Source: a virus. Taken from it: a stretch of 34,890 nucleotides of DNA. Under the pieces are notes generated by a model. That model searched no databases. It was not told the DNA's origin and saw only the letters and a program-made list of their open reading frames with translations. Numbering within the stretch: the first letter of the stretch is position 1; each line of letters begins with the position of its first letter. The position numbers and the translations under genes were made by a program. Shown here one piece after another: positions 15,323 through 21,812 of the stretch. The DNA is taken from positions 1-34,890 of IMG/VR virus record IMGVR_UViG_3300044844_000770. One strand, given 5' to 3'.

Positions 15323-16153
15323 ATGGCAAGCAATACGGACATCATCCTCGGCGCGGACGCTCTCGGTCCGACGGCGGTCGTCGCGGCCTCGAGCGCGCTC
15401 GCTCCGGACGCGCTCCGGAATCGTCCCCAGGACGCGCTGATTGTTCTCATGGCGGGACGGGAGCTCGGTTTCGCCCCGATGCAATCGCTCCGGATGCTCT
15501 CGGTCATCAAGGGTAAGGTCACGTTGTCGGCGGACGCGACGGTCGCCCTCGTCCGCAAGTCCGGCGAGTGTGTCGAGTGGCGATGCGTCGAGACGACCCC
15601 GACCCGGGCGACCTACACGACCAGGCGCAAGGGCGACACGGAGCCGACGGTCCTGACGTGGACCATCGAGCAGGCGCAGCGCGCGGGGCTCACTGGCGGG
15701 CAGGGCTGGCGCTCCTACCCGGAGGCGATGCTCCGCGCTCGATGCGCGTCGGCGCTCGCCCGCATCGTCTACCCGGACCTCGTCGCGGGCATCTATGACC
15801 CCGACGAGCTCGCGACTCCGCTCGACTCGGTCAAGGTCGAGCCCGTCCAGGCGAAGGCTCAGGCGCTCGCGGTCGACGTCGTCGAGATCGTCCCGGCCTC
15901 CGAGCCCTCGACCGAGGACCGTCGTCGGGCGCTCATCTCCTCGATGATGCTGGTCGAGTATGACGCCCCGGCATTCGTCGAGGAGCTCATCGGTCGCGAT
16001 GGTCTCGACCTCGGGACCGCTCCCATCGACCGCCTCGAGGCGGCGGTCCGCTACCTCGGGACGCCTAAGGGCGCGGCGCACATCGCGGGCTGGGCGGCTA
16101 AGCGGGACGCAGCGATGAGTCAGACCGTCAGCTATGAGGAGGGCGAGCGATGA
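15323..16153 (+). CDS. recT: RecT-family single-strand annealing protein
   Basis: A 276-residue protein with the look of the RecT/Bet superfamily as found in many phages: ALIVLMAGRELGF and the following PMQSLRMLSVIKGKVTLSADA (residues about 38-73), then WRCVETTPTRATYTTRRKGD, WTIEQAQRAGL, and the strongly family-like YPEAMLRARCASALARIVYPDLVAG (about 135-159). These proteins anneal complementary single strands during phage recombination and replication, usually with an exonuclease partner. No exonuclease is recognised next to it; the SSB gene at 17772 and the RecU-like gene at 22059 are in the same operon. Start ATG 15323 with AAAGG upstream. The stop overlaps the next ATG (ATGA). Confidence 0.82.
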   Translation: MASNTDIILGADALGPTAVVAASSALAPDALRNRPQDALIVLMAGRELGFAPMQSLRMLSVIKGKVTLSADATVALVRKSGECVEWRCVETTPTRATYTTRRKGDTEPTVLTWTIEQAQRAGLTGGQGWRSYPEAMLRARCASALARIVYPDLVAGIYDPDELATPLDSVKVEPVQAKAQALAVDVVEIVPASEPSTEDRRRALISSMMLVEYDAPAFVEELIGRDGLDLGTAPIDRLEAAVRYLGTPKGAAHIAGWAAKRDAAMSQTVSYEEGER

Positions 16154-16386
16154 GCGTCCGAGACATGGATGAAATCGAGGAGCTCCGGACGCGGGTCGTC
16201 CGCGCGGCGGTCCGGGCGTGTGACCGTGGGGCGATGACCTCCGAGCGCATCGTCGATGTCTACGTCGCGGGCCTCTACTCGGGCGCGCTCGTCTACGTTC
16301 GTGGCACGTCGACCCAGGCGCAGGCGATGCGGCACATCCAGGACATCATCGAGCGTCTCGAGGCGCTGGAGGGAACGAAGCCATGA
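16150..16386 (+). CDS. Small unknown protein in the early operon
   Basis: A 78-residue, mostly helical protein coupled to the RecT-like gene by an ATGA overlap and to the following gene by another. It has an acidic N-terminus (DMDEIEELRTRVVRAAVRAC) and an amphipathic C-terminal helix (RHIQDIIERLEALE). I do not recognise it. Tight coupling suggests co-translation with the annealing protein, so a recombination accessory is possible but not shown. Confidence 0.6.
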   Translation: MSVRDMDEIEELRTRVVRAAVRACDRGAMTSERIVDVYVAGLYSGALVYVRGTSTQAQAMRHIQDIIERLEALEGTKP

Positions 16387-16808
16387 GCATCGTCGTCGGA
16401 GAGAAAGAGCCGCGCGGATTCGACTGGGTCGCGATGGGTCTCGGCGTCCTCCTCGGAATCACGGGGACGGTCATTGTCGGCGCTCAGAACGGGGAGGCGG
16501 TCGGTCGGAGCATCGAGTCGGCGACCCGGTCATGTGTCGACGAGGTCGGGACGCGCAATCTCGACAACATGTCCGCATGCTGGGATATGCAGGCGGACGC
16601 CCTTAATCGAATCGAGCTCCAGAGGCAGGCGCTCGACCGCCTCGCGGCCCGATGCGTCCTCTCCGTCCCGGAGGCGGAGCGACTCAGGGTCACGAAGACG
16701 CGGGACGTCCGACCGTTCAAGGTCCAGGCCCCGTCCTCGACGGCGGGCTCGGCTGACTGGCAGTCGGAGGACTTCGGTCCTCCCGGAGACCCGGACGGCG
16801 CACCATGA
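16383..16808 (+). CDS. Membrane-anchored protein of unknown function
   Basis: A 141-residue protein with one clear transmembrane segment near the N-terminus (residues about 15-34, WVAMGLGVLLGITGTVIVGA), followed by a segment with two Cys (SCVDEVG, SACWDM), a helical part with coiled-coil character (ALNRIELQRQALDRLAARC) and a disordered acidic, proline-rich tail. An anchored protein in a replication operon could tether DNA processes to the membrane or block superinfection. Its TM-plus-coiled-coil plan also resembles i-spanins, but it lies far from the lysis genes. Function unknown. Confidence 0.6.
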   Translation: MSIVVGEKEPRGFDWVAMGLGVLLGITGTVIVGAQNGEAVGRSIESATRSCVDEVGTRNLDNMSACWDMQADALNRIELQRQALDRLAARCVLSVPEAERLRVTKTRDVRPFKVQAPSSTAGSADWQSEDFGPPGDPDGAP

Positions 16809-17128
16809 AGCACGACCCGGAGAAATGGCTCCGAATGCGTCGGCGGCTCCTCGGGGCATGGTGTGCCGATGGTCGTCGGACCTACTACCGATGGGAGCCC
16901 GAGGGCATGGAGGCGACCGTGACCTATCCCGGCGGCTATCAGGTCGAGGTCAAGGTCGCGGCGGTCTGGGATGGAGGCGAGAGGCCCTCGCTCGAGTCTC
17001 CAGGTGAGCGCGGAGGATGGGAAATCCTCGCGGTCTGGTATCAGCGGCGCGGGACTTGGGTCGACCTGAGTCCCGTCCTGAGCGTGGAACAATCTCACGA
17101 GGTCGGGCGGCAGCTCGACCAATTTTAA
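16805..17128 (+). CDS. Unknown early-operon protein
   Basis: A 107-residue protein rich in Trp (seven) and Arg, starting in an ATGA overlap. It opens with a basic helix (MKHDPEKWLRMRRRLLGAW) and continues with strand-rich segments (EATVTYPGGYQVEVKVAAVW; GGWEILAVWYQRRGTW). Small basic Trp-rich phage proteins often bind host proteins or nucleic acid, but no motif allows a call. The stop is one base before the hairpin copy 2. Confidence 0.6.
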   Translation: MKHDPEKWLRMRRRLLGAWCADGRRTYYRWEPEGMEATVTYPGGYQVEVKVAAVWDGGERPSLESPGERGGWEILAVWYQRRGTWVDLSPVLSVEQSHEVGRQLDQF

Positions 17129-17144
17129 GCCGCTGGGAGGCGGC
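17129..17144 (+). promoter_or_regulatory. 5'UTR hairpin copy 2, upstream of the HTH gene
   Basis: GCCGCTGGGAGGCGGC folds as GCCGCT/GGCGGC with one T-G wobble and a GGGA loop (a GNRA-type tetraloop). It is followed by GGGAGG, the ribosome binding site for ATG 17158. Compared with copies 1 and 3 the loop base and its neighbour differ, yet the stem is kept by a compensatory wobble. Confidence 0.6.
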
Positions 17145-17157
17145 GGGAGGACGACAG

Positions 17158-17766
17158 ATGAGTAAGGTTTCCGAAGTCCTAACGATGCTCGAGCGGTCTC
17201 GGGCGCTGGGTCTGAGCGCGGAGGTTCAGGCGACCCTCGACGCGGCGATTCTCGCGGAGATGGGCATCCAGAGGAAGTCCGCTCCGGCGGCGGTCCAGCT
17301 CGACATCTTCGCGGCGCGGTTCGAGCCGTCGACGACCACGAGCTCGACGACCTCGAGCTCGACGGACGCGCCTACGCCCGAGGAGCGGCGCGCGGCGTTG
17401 GAGCACAAAAAGCGGGAGGCGGTCCGGCTCCGGATGATTTACGCGGAGTGGATGTGGAGCGACCCGACGCTCCGTCAGATCGGCGAGTGGCTCTCTCAAG
17501 CGGTCAAGGTCGCGGGGAGTCAGAGGGCGCTCGCCCTCCTCCTCAAGGTCACGGTCTCCATGATTGATAGCTATCGCGGCGGCTTTACTATGCCGGGCGC
17601 TCGAGAGGCCCGAATCATCGCGGGTCTCATCCGGCTCCCGGAGGAGCTCGTCGTCTCGATGTGCGATGCGGCGGGCGACCATCTCGACGAGCTCAGGGCG
17701 GCGCAAGGTCTCCGGCGGGCGGTCCGTCGGAGCTTCAGTAATCCACCATTCAGCGGAGAGGAGTAA
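17158..17766 (+). CDS. Putative helix-turn-helix protein with a clamp-binding-like motif
   Basis: A 202-residue protein. The start ATG 17158 follows GGGAGG and hairpin copy 2; a longer in-frame reading would run back through the preceding gene. Residues 47-51 (QLDIF) match the consensus of sliding-clamp-binding peptides. A Ser/Thr-rich linker (about 58-69) leads to a helical domain. In that domain QRALALLLKVTVSMIDSYRGG (about 122-142) fits an HTH of the Cro/C1 type, in which the second helix would contact DNA. It lies beside SSB and the initiator, so a replication or regulatory role is likely. No family was recognised. Confidence 0.6.
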   Translation: MSKVSEVLTMLERSRALGLSAEVQATLDAAILAEMGIQRKSAPAAVQLDIFAARFEPSTTTSSTTSSSTDAPTPEERRAALEHKKREAVRLRMIYAEWMWSDPTLRQIGEWLSQAVKVAGSQRALALLLKVTVSMIDSYRGGFTMPGAREARIIAGLIRLPEELVVSMCDAAGDHLDELRAAQGLRRAVRRSFSNPPFSGEE

Positions 17767-17771
17767 ACATC

Positions 17772-18227
17772 ATGGCGAGTCTCAATCGAATCCAGCTCAT
17801 CGGGCGCGTCGGTCGCGACCCCGAGACCCGGTATACGTCGACCCAGACGGCGGTCGCGTCGTTCAGCCTCGCGACCTCGGAGCGGGTCAAGGATGAGGAG
17901 CGGACGGAGTGGCATCAAGTGAGCGTCTTCGGGAAGACCGCGGAGCTCGTCGACCGCTACGTCAAGAAGGGCGCGCTCGTCTACCTCGAGGGGCGGCTCC
18001 AGTCGCGGGAATACCAGGACAAGGCGGGGCAGACTAAGAAGGTATGGGAGGTCATCGCGGACAAGGTGACGTTCCTCGACACGCGAAAGGCGGAGGAGCG
18101 CTCGACCGAGACGGCCTCGGCGGTCTGGATGGGAGGGACCCCGGCGACGCGACCCGCTCCGAGTCCCGCGGCGAGCTCGAGCAAGTCGACGCCCGTCGAC
18201 TTTGAGGACGACCCGATTCCGTTCTGA
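17772..18227 (+). CDS. ssb: Single-stranded DNA-binding protein
   Basis: A 151-residue protein of usual SSB length. The OB fold covers residues about 1-105: LNRIQLIGRVGRDPETRYT, the strand AVASFSLATSE, EWHQVSVFGKTAELVDRYVKKGALVYLEGRL and the closing strand WEVIADKVTFLD. A Pro/Ser-rich linker leads to the acidic tip DFEDDPIPF, which in bacterial SSBs recruits replication and repair partners. It would coat single strands during phage replication and act with the RecT-like protein. Start ATG 17772 has GAGAGGAG upstream. The call is secure. Confidence 0.95.
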   Translation: MASLNRIQLIGRVGRDPETRYTSTQTAVASFSLATSERVKDEERTEWHQVSVFGKTAELVDRYVKKGALVYLEGRLQSREYQDKAGQTKKVWEVIADKVTFLDTRKAEERSTETASAVWMGGTPATRPAPSPAASSSKSTPVDFEDDPIPF

Positions 18228-18238
18228 GCGGTTTCGAC

Positions 18239-18277
18239 TTGCAACTGAGAAAGACCGCGGCGACACTGTTCGCGGTC
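18239..18277 (+). promoter_or_regulatory. Operator-like dyad with a possible weak promoter before the small HTH gene
   Basis: GACCGCG (18253-18259) and CGCGGTC (18271-18277) form a perfect 7-bp dyad with an 11-nt centre in the 70-bp gap between ssb and the small HTH gene. A TTGCAA (18239-18244), the same hexamer as the early promoter -35, precedes it, with only a poor -10 (GACACT at 18262) at 17 bp. No T-run follows, so an operator is more likely than a terminator. Confidence 0.4.
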
Positions 18278-18297
18278 ATGTAGACCGGAGAGTAGCA

Positions 18298-18489
18298 ATG
18301 TTTGACCGAGAGTCTTATCAGGCGTCCGGGATGTCTATTGCGGACCTCGCGGACGCGGCTCGCGTGTCGTTCTCGACGGCGTGGCGCTGGGTCTCAGGGT
18401 GTAAGCCCTCCCCGATGGGCATAGAGAAGCTCGTCGCCCTCGGGCTCTGGATTCACGTCGCGGACGAGTCGGCTAAGGGTGCGGCGTGA
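18298..18489 (+). CDS. Small Cro-like helix-turn-helix regulator
   Basis: A 63-residue protein whose core SIADLADAARVSFSTAWRWV (residues about 13-32) is a clear HTH: helix, turn with Ala-Arg-Val-Ser, recognition helix with STAWRW. It is followed by a short helix with KLVALGLW. Size and pattern match Cro-like repressors. ATG 18298 has GGAG seven bases upstream. The dyad just upstream could be its own operator, and it may time the switch of the replication genes. The stop overlaps the GTG of the initiator gene (GTGA). Without a partner repressor or integrase it does not prove lysogeny. Confidence 0.7.
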   Translation: MFDRESYQASGMSIADLADAARVSFSTAWRWVSGCKPSPMGIEKLVALGLWIHVADESAKGAA

Positions 18490-19475
18490 GCTGGGTCCGT
18501 CTCGACATCGACCTCCCGATGGATGGTCGACTGACGGCCTCGGGGCATGCGTGGGCGTGGCCCGCGGTCCTAACTAGGGCGAAGAGCGGCGACGGCTACG
18601 TCTCGGCGCGGGACCTCTCGCCTCGGGTCATGGCGCATCTCTGGGGCCCGTCGGTCGAGGCATGGTCGGACGCTGTCGCCTACTTCCTCGAGGAGGGTCT
18701 CCTCGTCGTCGATGGGGACGGCTACCGGGTCGAGGGATGGTCGGAGACCCAGCGGGACAACACGGGGGCGGAGCGTCAGCGTCGCCTCCGGGCATCGAAG
18801 CGGGAGACGACCGAGGAGCCCGTCGAGGAGTCCGACCCGTCACGCGACGTAACGCGACGTCACGCGACGTCACGCGACAACTCGGACAGTCACGCGACGT
18901 CACGCGACGTCACGGACGGTCACGCCTACAGTACAGTACAGGACAGGACAATACAGGACAGGACAACAACATCCTCCTCCTCCTCCTTACCTCCTCCCCC
19001 CTCGAGGACGCCCGAGGAGGACGAGGACTTGAGGTCGGTCGTCGATGCGTGGCTCTCGACTCAGCTAACGCCCCGAGGTCACGTCCGAGTCCAGGCGACC
19101 GGACACGAGCTCGAGGCGCTCCGGCGGACGTTGTCGACTCACGGTCGAGAGCGGACCCTCGCGAGCATCCGTCGAGCGGCTGACACGGCGGAGACCGCGT
19201 CGCCTAAGCTTTCGCTCTTTTTGGCAATCGCGGAGCGCGGGGTCCTCGAGGGCCCGAGGCCGGAGACCCCGAGACGCGAGGGGAAGTCCGAGACGAAGAC
19301 GAAGCGCGCGGAGCTCGCGGCGGATGATGACTACTGGGCAGAGGGGCGAGAGGCGTCGAGGAAACTCGGCGGGCGTCGCGTGACGAAAGTCCCGGGCGTC
19401 GGCTACATCGCGACGGAGGAGCTCACGCCCGAGCATATCGCGGCGGTCGAGGCGGCGGGTTTCGCAGTTCTCTAA
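18486..19475 (+). CDS. Replication initiator / replisome organiser
   Basis: A 329-residue protein starting at GTG 18486. The N-terminal domain (about 1-105) has the plan of phage replisome organiser proteins: W-V-R-L-D, a winged-helix-like stretch with GYVSARDLSPRVMAHLWG, AVAYFLEEGLLVV, then GWSETQRD and an Arg-rich ERQRRLR. A polar linker (about 112-180) contains SRDVTRRHATSRD repeats encoded by the DNA iterons described at 18839. The C-terminal part (VVDAWLSTQLTPRG to the end) is helical and probably contacts the helicase loader encoded at 20097. As in lambda O, the origin seems to lie inside the initiator gene. Confidence 0.72.
   Translation: MSWVRLDIDLPMDGRLTASGHAWAWPAVLTRAKSGDGYVSARDLSPRVMAHLWGPSVEAWSDAVAYFLEEGLLVVDGDGYRVEGWSETQRDNTGAERQRRLRASKRETTEEPVEESDPSRDVTRRHATSRDNSDSHATSRDVTDGHAYSTVQDRTIQDRTTTSSSSSLPPPPSRTPEEDEDLRSVVDAWLSTQLTPRGHVRVQATGHELEALRRTLSTHGRERTLASIRRAADTAETASPKLSLFLAIAERGVLEGPRPETPRREGKSETKTKRAELAADDDYWAEGREASRKLGGRRVTKVPGVGYIATEELTPEHIAAVEAAGFAVL
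18839..19007 (+). repeat. Iteron cluster and candidate replication origin
   Basis: From 18839 to 18928 the sequence is nine consecutive 10-bp units: GTCACGCGAC five times exactly, GTAACGCGAC once, GTCACGGACG and GTCACGCCTA once each, and one divergent unit (18879-18888). At one unit per helical turn, bound protein would sit on one face. Next come TACAG twice (18927-18936) and the 15-bp unit TACAGGACAGGACAA twice (18937-18966), then a pyrimidine tract of CTC repeats (about 18971-19003). Iterons plus an asymmetric-composition tract inside an initiator gene match the lambda-type origin plan. Confidence 0.68.
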
Positions 19476-19476
19476 C

Positions 19477-19504
19477 TTGACGACGCCCGCGGAGGGCGTA
19501 AAAC
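19477..19504 (+). promoter_or_regulatory. Promoter with an operator dyad between -35 and -10
   Basis: TTGACG (19477-19482), 16-bp spacer, TAAAAC (19499-19504). The spacer is filled by the perfect dyad ACGCCC (19483-19488), GCGGA, GGGCGT (19494-19499). A repressor bound there would block polymerase directly. The expected start, about 19511, coincides with the first base of hairpin copy 3, so the mRNA would carry that hairpin at its 5' end. Confidence 0.48.
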
Positions 19505-19510
19505 CGGAGA

Positions 19511-19526
19511 GCCGCTGGGGAGCGGC
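19511..19526 (+). promoter_or_regulatory. 5'UTR hairpin copy 3
   Basis: The 16 bases are identical to copy 1 at 15294 and are again followed by GAAAGG, which here serves ATG 19543. Stem GCCGCT/AGCGGC, loop GGGG. The identity extends to 22 bases (16-base hairpin plus GAAAGG), far beyond what a ribosome binding site alone would need. Confidence 0.65.
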
Positions 19527-19542
19527 GAAAGGACAAACGACG

Positions 19543-20100
19543 ATGGATAAGCGCATTGGAACGGCGGACAACTACGCGATCTCGGACGAGGTCGCGGCCT
19601 CTCAACTCCGCTACCGCTACGAAAAGACCCCGGATTATCTGGAGTGGCTCGAGGCGGTCGCGGCGTGGCGGCGATGCGGGATGGATGGGCCCCAGCCTCC
19701 CGCGCCGGACCTGACTCAGGGTCTCCAGGAATACCGGGACGGGGTCCCGACGCGGCGCGTCTCGGTCGATCTCTGGAGAGAGGACACGCGAGGCCTCGAC
19801 CTCCGCGACATCCCCTCGAGCGCATACCGGGCGACCGCTCGGGACCGATGGCGACTTCTCGGAGCCGTCCTCCCGGGTCGAGACCAGGTCGCGGTCGGAC
19901 CGGAGGACCTCGCCTCGACGATGGTCCGGTTCGCCCTTATGGACCTCAACCTGAGACGACCAGGGGACGGCGGGGACGCCTATCACGACATGGTCGCGGA
20001 GCTCTACCGACTCGCCCTCGACGCGGCGCGGGAGATGGTCGACTACCTCATGACCGCGGACATCGAGTCGGCGCTCGGTCGACGGGAGGACGACGCTTGA
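19543..20100 (+). CDS. Unknown protein upstream of the helicase loader
   Basis: A 185-residue, acidic, largely helical protein. Features: a helical N-terminus with RYEKTPDYLEWLEAVAAWRRC, a middle rich in Arg/Asp (RRVSVDLWREDTRGLDLRD) and a helical C-terminus (AYHDMVAELYRLALDAAREMVDYLMTADI is the most regular part). I do not recognise it. It is preceded by its own candidate promoter and hairpin and coupled by TTGA overlap to the DnaC-like gene, so a replication accessory role is a reasonable guess. Confidence 0.6.
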   Translation: MDKRIGTADNYAISDEVAASQLRYRYEKTPDYLEWLEAVAAWRRCGMDGPQPPAPDLTQGLQEYRDGVPTRRVSVDLWREDTRGLDLRDIPSSAYRATARDRWRLLGAVLPGRDQVAVGPEDLASTMVRFALMDLNLRRPGDGGDAYHDMVAELYRLALDAAREMVDYLMTADIESALGRREDDA

Positions 20101-20882
20101 GAAAGCTCATCACGGAGGAGGATATCGTCTGGGTCGATGCGTGGGCGGTCGAGATGCGGAGGCTCATCGCGGAGCGCGGTCAATCGGGCCCGCCTCGCCC
20201 TCTTAGCTGGGGAGACGTCCGGGTCGAGGCGGAGGGTCGGGTCTGCGTCTGGACCGCGCCTAAGTGTCAGGTCTGCGGCGGGCTCGGCTACGATACCTCG
20301 ACGGGCGAGCGGTGTCCCTGCCGGGGTCCGCATGACGGCGGGGTCATGTGGCGTGTCCACGCCCTCAATAACGCCCGCATCCCGGCGAAGTGTATCCAGC
20401 GGACCTCCCGCGACATGCTCTCGTCGACGGCGAAGTGGGTCGAGGAATGGCAGCCGTCGGCGCGCGGCTACATCCTCCTCTCAGACCCGGGCACGGGGAA
20501 GACTCACTACATGGCGGCGATGGTCCTCGCCTTTATCGAGAGGAGCGTAAGGGCTCGGATGCTCGACTGGCCCACCTTCCTGAGGGAGCGACGGGCGGCG
20601 CTCGGGAATCAAGTCCGGCTCGACGCTCAGCTCGACATCATCCAGACCGCTCCGGTCCTCTGTATCGACGAGCTCGCTCGAGAGCGGGAGACCCAGTGGA
20701 CGGAGGACGTCCTCGACGAGGTCATCGAGGCCCGGTATCAGAGCGGACGGACGACCATCATCGCCTCGAATGCCAAGCCGGACGGGTTCGAGGCCTACAT
20801 GGGCCCGCGCCTCTACTCCCGGCTCGTCAGCATGGCCCGGGTCGTCGAGTTCCGAGGCATCGACCAGAGGCGGGGGCAGTGA
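20097..20882 (+). CDS. DnaC/IstB-like AAA+ helicase loader
   Basis: A 261-residue protein. I place the start at TTG 20097, which overlaps the previous stop (TTGA) and has GGGAGGA about 8 bases upstream; upstream in-frame codons lie inside the previous gene. Residues 57-75 hold C-x2-C-x12-C-x-C, a probable zinc site. Walker A is SDPGTGKT (129-136), Walker B VLCIDEL (187-193), and TTIIASNAKPDGF followed by RLYSRLV is a sensor-1 and arginine-finger-like part. This order is that of DnaC-type loaders, which place the replicative helicase at an origin with the initiator (18486). No phage helicase was found, so the host helicase is presumably used. Confidence 0.85.
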   Translation: MRKLITEEDIVWVDAWAVEMRRLIAERGQSGPPRPLSWGDVRVEAEGRVCVWTAPKCQVCGGLGYDTSTGERCPCRGPHDGGVMWRVHALNNARIPAKCIQRTSRDMLSSTAKWVEEWQPSARGYILLSDPGTGKTHYMAAMVLAFIERSVRARMLDWPTFLRERRAALGNQVRLDAQLDIIQTAPVLCIDELARERETQWTEDVLDEVIEARYQSGRTTIIASNAKPDGFEAYMGPRLYSRLVSMARVVEFRGIDQRRGQ

Positions 20883-21808
20883 ATGAGCTGGCACTATTCG
20901 CGGGCGCTGGAGGAGGCATCCTCGGCGGGAGGATTCTCGGATGGCGTACTGTTTGCGCTGTCGAGTGGGACGAGTACGCCCGAGCCGTCCTCATGTCTCG
21001 ACAGGACGATGGAAGCCTCGAGCCGTTCCCCATTTGGGACGACGTCAGGACATTCGACGGGACCCCGTGGAGAGGCGTCGTCGACGTCGTCTCCGGAGGT
21101 TTCCCGTGTCAGGACATCAGCACAGCAGGCAAGGGAGCGGGAATCACTGGGGAGCGGTCCGGACTCTGGCGGGAGATGGCTCGCATCATTCGCGAGGTTC
21201 GACCGCAATTCGTCTTTGTGGAAAACTCCCCAGCTCTTACTGGTCGAGGACTCGACGTTGTCCTCGGAGACCTGGCCTCGCTCGGGTACGATGCGGAATG
21301 GGGTGTGCTGGGAGCGTCCTCCGTTGGCGCTCCTCATCGACGCGAGCGAATCTGGATTCTCGCGCGCCTCGATTCCGACTCCGACGGCGGGCGATGCGAA
21401 AAGTTCGGGAAGTCGACAGGCGGAGGGGAGTCGCGCCCATTCCGGGATCAGCCTGACGGACTATGTGAGACACGACGGCGGGCGCGGTCGGATGTACCCG
21501 ACTCCGACGGTCGACGCGGCGACGGAGCGAACGAAGGAATACGCTCAAGGCGGGACGAGTCTGTCGCTCGCGGTCCGGATGCTCCCGACTCCGACGAGCT
21601 CGGAGCACAAGTACCGACTACAGGGCGACTCTCAGCAATCGAAATGCCTGAACGCTCTCGCTGGTGGAGCGCTGAACCCGAGGTGGGTCGAGTGGCTCAT
21701 GGGGTGGCCTCTCGGGTGGACCGCCTTAAATGCCTCGGAAACGGACAGGTACCACAAGCGGCGGCGGCGGCGGTCGCGGCCCTTGCAAGGCGGGGAAGAT
21801 GGGCATGA
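20879..21808 (+). CDS. C5-cytosine DNA methyltransferase (Dcm-like)
   Basis: A 309-residue protein starting at GTG 20879 (GTGA overlap). Motif I is LALFAGAGGGILGG (4-17); motif IV GGFPCQDIS with catalytic Cys77; motif VI VENSP (114-118); motif VIII HRRERIWIL (153-161); motif X CLGNGQVPQAAAAA near the C-terminus. It would methylate cytosine at C5, presumably to evade host restriction, as no endonuclease is next to it. Residues about 165-265, where a target recognition domain belongs, are a low-complexity Asp/Gly/Arg/Ser stretch. Roughly a third of codons in the first half end in A or T (about 42 of 120 by hand count, against 12 of 60 in recT and 12 of 60 in the helicase loader). A second frame is open along the whole gene (next entry). 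Confidence 0.88.
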   Translation: MNELALFAGAGGGILGGRILGWRTVCAVEWDEYARAVLMSRQDDGSLEPFPIWDDVRTFDGTPWRGVVDVVSGGFPCQDISTAGKGAGITGERSGLWREMARIIREVRPQFVFVENSPALTGRGLDVVLGDLASLGYDAEWGVLGASSVGAPHRRERIWILARLDSDSDGGRCEKFGKSTGGGESRPFRDQPDGLCETRRRARSDVPDSDGRRGDGANEGIRSRRDESVARGPDAPDSDELGAQVPTTGRLSAIEMPERSRWWSAEPEVGRVAHGVASRVDRLKCLGNGQVPQAAAAAVAALARRGRWA

Positions 21809-21812
21809 ATGA
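20883..21812 (+). CDS. Possible dual-coded protein co-extensive with the Dcm gene (+1 frame)
   Basis: ATG 20883 opens a 309-codon frame that ends at TGA 21810-21812, four bases after the Dcm stop. Its product has regular features: SFARFDRNSSLWKTPQ (102-117), ETWPRSGTMRNG (129-140), three PTPT motifs (165, 206, 235) each followed by small polar residues, and GGALNPRWVEWLMGWPLGWT (261-280). From memory, such strings recur in predicted phage proteins linked to cytosine methyltransferases; this is unchecked. Shadow frames are long in this GC-rich genome, which argues for caution. In its favour, the motifs are ordered and the Dcm frame is degenerate exactly where this frame looks most protein-like. 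Function unknown. Confidence 0.42.
   Translation: MSWHYSRALEEASSAGGFSDGVLFALSSGTSTPEPSSCLDRTMEASSRSPFGTTSGHSTGPRGEASSTSSPEVSRVRTSAQQARERESLGSGPDSGGRWLASFARFDRNSSLWKTPQLLLVEDSTLSSETWPRSGTMRNGVCWERPPLALLIDASESGFSRASIPTPTAGDAKSSGSRQAEGSRAHSGISLTDYVRHDGGRGRMYPTPTVDAATERTKEYAQGGTSLSLAVRMLPTPTSSEHKYRLQGDSQQSKCLNALAGGALNPRWVEWLMGWPLGWTALNASETDRYHKRRRRRSRPLQGGEDGHE

Noticed and set aside
18839-18966. CRISPR-like array
   Set aside because: Repeats are 10 and 15 bp, contiguous and without spacers, and inside an open reading frame; iterons explain them.
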